DNA of 64,000 nucleotides, taken from contig AP026127.1 of the NCBI GenBank assembly GCA_030295235.1, forward strand, positions 622,501 through 686,500. The letters are read 5' to 3'. The notes below the pieces were generated by a model. The model saw only the letters and a program-made list of their open reading frames with translations, searched no databases and was not told the DNA's origin. A program made the position numbers and the translations under genes. Shown piece by piece: positions 56,829-64,000 of this stretch (positions within the stretch are counted from its first letter, which is position 1; each line of letters begins with the position of its first letter). This DNA comes from Fistulifera solaris (Eukaryota > Bacillariophyta > Bacillariophyceae > Naviculales > Stauroneidaceae).

Positions 56829-58637
56829 ATGTCGCCATCTTTGTCTCTTTGCAAAGTGGCGCTTGTGGCCCTTTTCCTCTCTTTTCTGCCTAGCTGCACT
56901 TCTCGGGCAACTTGCATTTGACTCCGAGGCTTTGGGAGTCCAGTCACCGGGAACGCTGAGCTCACAAAAAAGATATTACAACATTTGTGAAATACTTGAT
57001 AATCAATCTCCCGCGTCTTTATGGGCCCAGAATCTAAAACGTATCTTACGTGCGAGCCAAAGCCCCCTTGATGTGGATTATCAACTGCAGATTCCGACAG
57101 CCCAAGTACTGAAAGTGATTACTCCCAGGCTACATAGTGGCTTAAAATCAACTCCTCGTGACTGGCAAGCTCTGGAAAATGTGATCGAGACAACTAATCG
57201 AAGACTGGCTTATTTGAATGCAAAGAAGGAAGGTCATTTGATTGAAGAAGCCCGTCCTTTAAAGATCCTGGTTTTGGGTGGGTCTGTTACGAAGGGAGTC
57301 AACTGTAAGACTGGTATTAAGGATTACCATGACGTTGAATGCAGTTGGGTGGTCCGGCTTGAAACATTGCTCAATAACTTGGCCGGTGATCGGGTGGTGG
57401 ACGTGCACTTGGCAGCGGTGGGTGGAACGAATTCGGCTACTGCGCAAGCCATGTTAGAGTATGATCTTTTACCAGAAAAGATGAGAGAGCCTGATATCAT
57501 AATTAATGCCTATGCAACCAATGATATGCACATTTTGACGCTTCAGGAAGCTACGAGTCAAAATATCTCACTGCAAGAGAAAATCTTTGGGATGGCGCAG
57601 AATTTCACACGCACTGCGCTCCAGCAATGCACAGAGGAAGGAAAGACACCCTTACTTCTTTGGCTTGATGACTATTTGGGGAATGAACAAAGAGAAATAC
57701 TCGCTACTTCGGACTTTATTCAAAGCCTGCAAGTACTTGCGGGCTATTACGGATTTGGACTCATGTCCTATGCCGATACCGTGCGTGATCTTGTTTACGG
57801 TTCCACTGGCGAGCGATCTTTTCACCGCCCGGATGGTATAAAAACGGTCCCGAGATGAAACGAGAAATCCATCCACCGTACCCCATGCATATCGCGGTGT
57901 CGTACATTGTCGCCTACACCTTTTTGCAACTCGCGTCGAATCACTGCGGCTTGAAATCATGGAAAATTACTTCATGGGAGAATAATCTCGATTACTTCGA
58001 TGCGCCGATTCCAGATTTCCTTGACACAAAAGGAAGCATGCCTACTTTGGATTCGCCACCACTGCCTCGACCAAAAGGACTCCCTCCTTTCTTGACCAGC
58101 GATCTCAAGTTGGACGATATTTCGAAGTTGTGGCGCGAAGCGGCGCCGACACAGTGTGAAGCGGAAAAGGCGAACCGGGTTCGTTGTCCAGTGGGCTGGG
58201 TCAGTGGTTTTCGGCCGGATTTAAAGACAAATAACACCATGAATTACTTTGCGCCATATATTCGGGAGCCATTCGAATGGGAATGGCGGAACGACAAAGG
58301 GAAATTCGGATGGCTACCAACTCTTTCAAGTGGCGCAAAGATGGCTTTTGACTTTCCTTTGGAGCAGGAGATCCATCGCATAGTGTTATTCTACATGAAG
58401 AGCTACGGGGCAACATGGGAAAGGTCAAAGTCTCGTTTGCATGTCTACCTTGATGACGATAAAAGGGACGTCCCGTCTCTCGAAGTTTCTTTATCTGGGT
58501 TTCACGACAAAGAAACGAGTGAAGTATACGTGGAGGAGGTGCAGCTACCACGCGGAGCGTCGAGGAGGCTTCAAATGACGGTTGAGCATGCAGCTGGGAA
58601 GACATTCAAGCTGATGGGATTCGCGATTTGCAGCTGA
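56829..58637 (+). CDS. SGNH-hydrolase-like type II membrane protein, paralogue 1, two homopolymer shifts
   Basis: First of three tandem paralogues. The ATG at 56829 (SPSLSLCKVALVA) leads into a hydrophobic anchor once one C of a CCC near 56869 is dropped (SSLFCLAALLGQLAFDSEA, aligned with the anchors of the other copies). The conserved body: CEILDNQSPASLWAQNLKRI, the nucleophile block ILVLGGSVTKGV, VVDVHLAAVGGTNSATAQAM, and block III IINAYATNDMHI. Near 57820 one T is missing relative to the sister copies, which keep one more base there; the rest (EIHPPYPMHIAVSYI with the catalytic-type His) continues to 58637. A C-terminal beta-rich domain ends KTFKLMGFAICS. Corrected length ~602 aa. The role is inferred as hydrolase or acyltransferase on surface glycans. 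Confidence 0.75.
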
Positions 58638-59081
58638 ACTTTACGCCTCGGTGTTTCTTTTGAAAACAACGGATTCTAAGTTCGACATGGTGCACGCTCG
58701 AAGTTTCATTAGAACACATTAGCTGGTTCAGAAAATGATGGCGAGAAACAGGAAAACGAGCTCGTCGATTAAACGTCAGCTGTGTAAGGTACATGGTATT
58801 TCGTTTAATTATCCTAGATTCTTTGTAGAAAATGTAATTTGTGGATGGTAAACGCTCCCATAATTCTTTGTGTTCCTTAAGCGTCCAGCTTGATTGTATC
58901 GCAAAATAGAAGGGGCAAAACATAGCCGTTTGGTGATTGGGCCTTAGCGAAGGTGACGTCATTCGCATGATGACCTTTCCCGTGTGACGATAACAACATG
59001 ATAACACATCATACTCCGGGGTAATAGCTGTGTTGCTATCATAATCTCAACATTTGCTTCTCATTCACTGTTGAAGAAGGA
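58638..59081. other. intergenic, ~440 bp
   Basis: Spacer between paralogues 1 and 2, containing the CRE-like box at 58954-58961. No other feature was recognised. Confidence 0.4.
58954..58961. promoter_or_regulatory. CRE-like palindrome TGACGTCA upstream of SGNH paralogue 2
   Basis: Lies ~120 bp upstream of the ATG at 59082, a position comparable to the boxes before 663 and 6999. A related GACGTCA sits near 56629, ~195 bp before paralogue 1. Inferred bZIP site. Confidence 0.4.
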
Positions 59082-60928
59082 ATGGAAGGTAATCAAAAGC
59101 CGCAACGTCCCTGGTTGAATCTAAGAACGCAACTATTCGTTTTCCTGTCCCTGTTCTGCGCGGCAGACCTCTTTCGGCAACACGAAACCTTTCAGACGAA
59201 CGCACCGCAAGTCTTTTTCACATCTTCCTACCATGACCAATCCAGTCAACACCTGGCTGCAATAAACGACAGTATATGTGGCATACTCGACAATCAATCT
59301 CCTACAGCTTTATGGGCAAATCACATTGAAACCATTTTACGGGCCAGTCAAAGCCCTATTGACACAAATTATGTTTTGAAGGATCCGACGGCCCAAGTAC
59401 TGAAAATCATCACACCCAGATTACACAATGGTCTCAAATCCAACCCACGTGACTGGCAAACACTTCAGAATGTGGTTGAAACAACCAATCGAAGACTCGC
59501 TTATTTGAAAGCAAAAAGAGAAGGCCATGCGATGGAAGAGGCCCGACCTTTGAAGATTCTTGTCATGGGCGGGTCCGTGACAAAAGGAGTCGGTTGTAAG
59601 ACCAGCATCAAAAATTACAATGGAATAGACTGTTGCTGGGCGACACGACTCGAAACATTACTGAACGGCTTGGTTGGTGATCGAGTGGTGGATGTACATT
59701 TGGCAGCGGTGAGCGCCACTAATTCGGCGACGGGGCAAGTTATGCTCGAATACAACCTGATACCCGAGGAAATGAGGGGACCCGATATCATCATCAGTGC
59801 GTATTCCACGAATGATATGCATGTTTTTACCATCAAAGAAGCCATGAGTCAAAACATCTCGTTACGAGAGAAAATATTCGGAATGGCGCAGAATTTACAC
59901 GCACTGCCTTGCAGCAGTGTACAGAGGAAGGGAACACGCCCTTGTTGTTCTGGCTCGATGATTATTTAGGAAATGAGCAATACGAAGTATTGGGCACCTC
60001 GGAATTCATACAAGGGCTCCAAGTATTGGCTGGCTACTATGGTTTCGGGCTCTTGTCGTACGCGGACATGGTACGTGATCTTGTTTACGGCACGACCACT
60101 GAGAGATCGTTTTCACCAGCGGGATGGTACAATAAGAGTCCAGAAATGAAAAAAGAAATCCATTCACCGTATCCGATGCATATTGCGGTTGCGTATCTTT
60201 TCGCATATACATTCCTTGAGCTAGCTTCGGCATACTGTGGTCTTGAATCATGGAATGTGACGACATGGGAGAACAAAGAGAACTATTACAATGCAGCCGT
60301 TCCAGGACTTCCAGACACGCGAGAAAGCTCACAAACCTTAGACACGCCGCCCCAACCTCGCCCGATCGGTCTTCCTCCCCCCTTGGACTCCCACCTGAAG
60401 TTGGACGACATTTCGAAGTTGTGGAGGGAAGCTTCTTCAACGACGTGCGATGCTGACCGAGCGAACCGGGTTCGCTGTCCCGTTGGATGGATCAGTGGCT
60501 TTCGACCGGACCATACTACAGATGATGTGATGAATTACTTTCAACCGTACATTCAAGAGCCCTTTGAATGGGAATGGCGGATGCAGAACAAAAAGGCTGG
60601 CTGGCTACCCAAAGCCGTGACCGGCGCTACGATGACGTTTGAATTTCCATTGGAACAGGAAATTCATCGCCTGGTATTGTTTTATATGAAAAGCTATGGG
60701 GAATTGTGGGAAAATTCAAAGGCTGAGATAGAAATCTACTTGGATGAAGACAATGTCGATGATCACATCATTCAACTTTCACTAAGTGGCGTGCATGATA
60801 AGAGGGCGAGCGAGATATATTCAGAAGAAATTCTCTTGCCTCGTGGTGCGTCCAAGAAGCTTGGAATCACGGTCAAACATACAGCGGGAAACATATTTAA
60901 GTTGATGGGTTTCGCGATTTGCAGTTAA
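59082..60928 (+). CDS. SGNH-hydrolase-like type II membrane protein, paralogue 2, one homopolymer shift
   Basis: The ATG at 59082 (EGNQKPQRPWLNLRTQ) precedes an anchor LFVFLSLFCAADLFRQ. Conserved blocks: ICGILDNQSPTALWANHIET, ILVMGGSVTKGV, HLAAVSATNSATGQVMLEYN, IIISAYSTNDMHV, then, in the next frame, CTEEGNTPLLFWLDDYLGNE, SYADMVRDLVYG, FSPAGWYNKSPEMKKEIHSP and YPMHIAVAY. The switch is at GCAGAATTTACACGC (~59891-59905), where paralogue 3 has AATTTTACACGC: one T is missing. Restored length 615 aa, one residue shorter than paralogue 3. The N-terminus is cytosolic and the hydrolase domain luminal or extracellular. The C-terminal ~180 residues form a beta-sandwich-like domain with EIHRLVLFYMKSYGELWENS. 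Confidence 0.8.
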
Positions 60929-61224
60929 CATCGTCGCTGCTTCCACGTCCTAGACCAAAACTTTTTTATGGTTCATTTTGACGGATCATCGAGCTCAGAA
61001 TCATGCATAATGTTAGGGCACTCAAATCATCGGCATAATGAACAGCGGGACCTTATCACGTAGCGACTTCGCGATGCAAAACCTCTCATCTTAATACAAC
61101 CAATCGGCCCATTAATCTTTGCAAAAGAGACGGAATCATATCACGAGCATCGTCGCAACTGAGTGTCATAATTGTGTTACGGGTACAGCTTCAAATCCTT
61201 GCTTCATGTAAAGCTCAAGTTGGC

Positions 61225-61620
61225 GGATCTTTGTATGATTTTGTGTACGGCATACGGCGTACGGCATGACAGCGGAGAGAATCTTTGCGCCACCAGGATG
61301 GTACGCCGATTCCATTCACCTTACTAAACCAAGTACCCAACACATTTTGTGCATTGATTTCCGTCCCACGCGGATGGCAAAATGTCGCTTTAATGCTATA
61401 TTCCGAATTTCATGACACTTGGAATGCACTCATGTCAACAATGCACCACAGCCTCAGCTGGACGACGTTACGAAACGCCTCGTGGTTAGTAAATTCAAAA
61501 GGTGGATCGTGTTCACTCCCTTTGATCAGGGCAATGTCTTTCGAGAGAATCACACACAAGGGGCTCTCGAGGAAGTGCAGCTTAAGCGTTCGGCTCGAGG
61601 TGAGTCAAGGAGTTAACTGA
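61225..61620 (+). pseudogene. relic of a fourth SGNH-like paralogue
   Basis: Patches match the neighbours in order: near 61235, GATTTTGTGTACGG..ACGGAGAG-like sequence followed by CACCAGGATGGTACG (paralogues: TTCACCTCCAGGATGGTAC), and near 61567, GAGGAAGTGCAGCTTAAGCG (paralogue 1: GAGGAGGTGCAGCTACCACG). The distance between patches is far shorter than in intact copies, and no frame is conserved. This is an internally deleted, decayed copy. Confidence 0.6.
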
Positions 61621-61908
61621 CAGATGAGATGAGATAACGTCGTCGCTGATTATAGCTATCAGAAGGGCTTTTGGAAATCGAGAGTCTAGAATGAGATGGT
61701 TACTACGGAGCCGGAGTTTTATTTGCCAATCTATCTACTCCGGTTTGTTTTCCTATCTCAATCATCATGACTCATGACTCCTCATGTCACAATGACCCAA
61801 TAACCGGCGCGGTCATTAACGATTTTTATTTCCCACATCTTCTTTTGTCGGCATCTCTTTTCCGTTTTTTCCATAAAAGAGGTCAAGACATGAGACCAAC
61901 AAAGAATA

Positions 61909-63759
61909 ATGGAAGCTCTTTTAATAAAAACACAGCGGCCTTGGCTGAATATTCGGTCGCAGCTATTTGTGATATTGTTTCTATTCTGCATGGCGGATTT
62001 TATGCGACAATATCAAGCGTTTGATACCAAGTCTCCGGAAGTGTATTTCACGAATAATAGAGAAAATAACGAAACTGAACACTCGATAACATCAAACGAC
62101 GGAATATGCGGCGTTCTTGGCAATCAATCTCCCACGTCTTTATGGGCGAAAAATGTATTGAGTATCTTACGTGCCAGCCAAAGCCCTCTCGATACGAATT
62201 ACGTTTTTCAAAACCCGACTGCCCAAGTATTAAAGATCATCACGCCCAGGCTACACAACAGTATGAAATCGAGCCCACGCAATTGGAAAGCCATGGAGCA
62301 TGTGATTGAAACAACCAATCGAAGACTCGCTTATTTGAAAGCGAAAAGAGAAGGCCGCTTGGCTGAGGAAGTACGACCGCTAAAAATTCTTGTCATGGGC
62401 GGATCCGTGACGAGAGGGATGAACTGTTACACCCGTATCCGGCATTACGATTATAACAAGTGTTGCTGGGCTACTCGACTCGGGACACTTCTCAACAGCT
62501 TAGCTGGGGATCGAGTTGTAGATGTACACCTGGCAGCGGTGAGCGCAACGAACTCCGCGACAGGACAAGTCATGCTCGAATACAGCTTATTACCTGAAGA
62601 AATGAGAGGCCCTGATATCATTATTAGTGCTTATTCAACGAATGACATGCACGTGTACACCATGCAGGAAGCCCTCAGTCAAAACATTACATTACGTGAT
62701 AAAATCTTTGGGATGGCGCAGAATTTTACACGCACCGCGCTCCAGCAGTGCACGAAAGAAGGGAACACGCCGCTGCTGTTTTGGCTCGATGATTATTTGG
62801 GAAATGAACAAAGAGAGATAGTTGCCACTTCAGATTTTATTCAAGGGCTTCAGGTTTTGGCCGGCTATTACGGGTTCGGACTCTTATCCTATGCGGATAC
62901 GGTACGCGACCTTGTTTACGGCTCAACAACGGAGAGATCGTTTTCACCTCCAGGATGGTACAAAGAGAACTCTGAAATGAAAAGAGAGGTTCACCCACCG
63001 TATCCGATGCACATCGCTGTATCGTACATTATAGCTTACGCGTTCCTTCAACTAACGTCAACGTATTGTGGTCTCGAATCGTGGAATGTGACATCATGGG
63101 AGAGTAGATTAGACTATTACAATGCAGAAGTGCCAGGATTGCCTAACACGCAAGGAAGTAAGGAATCCCTAGACATGCCTCCCCAACCTCGACCGGAGGG
63201 ACTACCTCCGTCTTTGAATACCAAGCTCAAGTTGGAAGACATTTCGGAACTATGGCGTGAAGTTCGTCCAAATACTTGCGACGCTGAAAAGACACACAGG
63301 ACACGCTGTCCTATTGGATGGGTCGGTGCTTTGCGACCAGATCACACTGCAGATGACGTATCAAGTTACTTCCAGCCGTATATTCGACAACCTTTTGAGT
63401 GGGAATGGACAATGGATAGGAAGAAGCCTGGTTGGCTGCCTACGTCGGCGGAAAATGCAACGATGACATTTGATTTTCCTTTGCAACAGGAAATTCATCG
63501 CTTAGTGATATTCTACATGAAAAGCTATGGGGAAATGTGGGAAAATTCGAAGGCCGAACTAAAAATCTATTTGGATGATGACACAGTGGATGAACATGCT
63601 TTTCAATTTTCGCTCGGTGGTTTTCATGATAAGAAAACGAGCGAAGTCTACGTTGAGGAAGTCGATCTACCTCGCGGAGCGTTAAGACGACTTCAAATGA
63701 AAGTTCAACACGCAGCAGGAAAATCCTTCAAGCTAATGGGATTCGCGATTTGCAGTTGA
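61909..63759 (+). CDS. SGNH-hydrolase-like type II membrane protein, paralogue 3 (intact)
   Basis: The only intact copy: 616 aa. Residues ~10-30 form the anchor (LFVILFLFCMADFMRQ). SGNH-type blocks are a nucleophile candidate Ser166 in ILVMGGSVTRGM, an invariant-type stretch HLAAVSATNSATGQVMLEYS, Asn245 in AYSTNDMH, and His368 in HPPYPMHIAVSYI. The usual Asp three residues before this His is missing (Tyr there), so either a dyad or a nearby acid is used. DDYLGNEQREIVATSDFIQG and LSYADTVRDLVYG follow block III. The region ~430-616 has DISELWREV, CPIGWVGALRPDHT, FEWEWTMDRKKPGWLP, and a beta-rich end with DFPLQQEIHRLVIFYMKSYG. This could de-acylate or acylate wall polysaccharides (inference). 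Confidence 0.85.
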   Translation: MEALLIKTQRPWLNIRSQLFVILFLFCMADFMRQYQAFDTKSPEVYFTNNRENNETEHSITSNDGICGVLGNQSPTSLWAKNVLSILRASQSPLDTNYVFQNPTAQVLKIITPRLHNSMKSSPRNWKAMEHVIETTNRRLAYLKAKREGRLAEEVRPLKILVMGGSVTRGMNCYTRIRHYDYNKCCWATRLGTLLNSLAGDRVVDVHLAAVSATNSATGQVMLEYSLLPEEMRGPDIIISAYSTNDMHVYTMQEALSQNITLRDKIFGMAQNFTRTALQQCTKEGNTPLLFWLDDYLGNEQREIVATSDFIQGLQVLAGYYGFGLLSYADTVRDLVYGSTTERSFSPPGWYKENSEMKREVHPPYPMHIAVSYIIAYAFLQLTSTYCGLESWNVTSWESRLDYYNAEVPGLPNTQGSKESLDMPPQPRPEGLPPSLNTKLKLEDISELWREVRPNTCDAEKTHRTRCPIGWVGALRPDHTADDVSSYFQPYIRQPFEWEWTMDRKKPGWLPTSAENATMTFDFPLQQEIHRLVIFYMKSYGEMWENSKAELKIYLDDDTVDEHAFQFSLGGFHDKKTSEVYVEEVDLPRGALRRLQMKVQHAAGKSFKLMGFAICS

Positions 63760-63883
63760 GATTCATTAGCGCCTTCACGGTAAATAGTAGAAAATGAAAA
63801 AGTTCACACTAAGAAAAGACGTTTCCAGTTACATCGTCGTGGCTAATGATACCATAGATCGGATAGAGAGCCTTGTGCGCAAT

Positions 63884-64000
63884 TTACTTCTTCTCATTAT
63901 CACCTGATTGGTTTTGAAGCGACATAATTTGATCAAACATCTTTCTTCGCTTTGGATCTCGCAGATTATTTTGCTGCATCTTCACCACGGCTCTGGCGAG
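63884..64000 (-). CDS. 3' end of an unknown gene
   Basis: On the minus strand the frame is open from the right edge of the window to a TAA at 63884-63886 (38 codons): LARAVVKMQQNNLRDPKRRK, then MFDQIMSLQNQSGDNEKK. Charged, helix-prone C-terminus without diagnostic motif. Convergent with SGNH paralogue 3. The real extent lies outside the window. Confidence 0.5.
   Translation of the reverse strand, partial: LARAVVKMQQNNLRDPKRRKMFDQIMSLQNQSGDNEKK

Overview
This window is nuclear DNA of a photosynthetic stramenopile, most probably a pennate diatom resembling Phaeodactylum tricornutum (inference). The evidence is compact protein genes with few, short GT-AG introns (about 50-220 nt), two nucleus-encoded bacterial-type sigma-70 factors with signal-plus-transit leaders, a signal-peptide-bearing Cdc48 of the type that acts around complex plastids, S-S-F-x-x-P style plastid leaders, and diatom-type secreted orphan proteins. 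There is no sign of operons. Genes lie on both strands, mostly 200-900 bp apart.

Layout. 1-9.6 kb: the end of a PAP/fibrillin gene, a small membrane protein, a YbaK-type tRNA-editing protein, a 34-bp minisatellite, a secreted orphan, an FGGY sugar kinase, sigma factor 1 and a Ser/Arg-rich protein. 10.3-24 kb: sigma factor 2, a repeat-bearing gene-poor stretch, an S9 peptidase, a short coiled-coil protein, a TraB-domain protein, an acidic secreted protein, two U-box proteins and a SHAQKYF-type MYB. 24.7-42 kb: a frame-broken C-terminal-motor kinesin, a multi-pass membrane protein, a plastid flavin-binding PNPOx-like protein, COX6A, clathrin light chain, symbiont-type Cdc48, a membrane-anchored glycosyltransferase-like protein and DDX41. 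42-50.4 kb: two tandem-repeat fields, a SPRY protein, an uncertain multi-exon locus, an HTTM membrane protein and a sulfotransferase-like protein. 50.77-56.61 kb: a complete Mutator-like DNA transposon. 56.8-63.8 kb: three tandem SGNH-hydrolase-like paralogues and a decayed fourth copy. The window ends inside a minus-strand gene.

Most unusual element. The transposon has 130-bp terminal inverted repeats that read as identical, a 9-bp target duplication, a MULE-type DDE transposase with a SWIM finger, and a second gene ending in a Ulp1/C48 cysteine protease with all catalytic positions present. Transposase plus SUMO-protease-like gene is a combination known from plant Kaonashi-type MULEs; here it occurs in a diatom-like genome.

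Caution. Many conserved genes (kinase, sigma factor 2, clathrin light chain, Cdc48, SPRY, HTTM, sulfotransferase, two of the three SGNH paralogues, transposase) are interrupted by single-base shifts, nearly all at homopolymer runs. I read these as base-calling or assembly errors, not decay, and annotate such genes as one CDS each. The kinesin has more breaks than the rest, plus an in-frame stop, and may be a true pseudogene.
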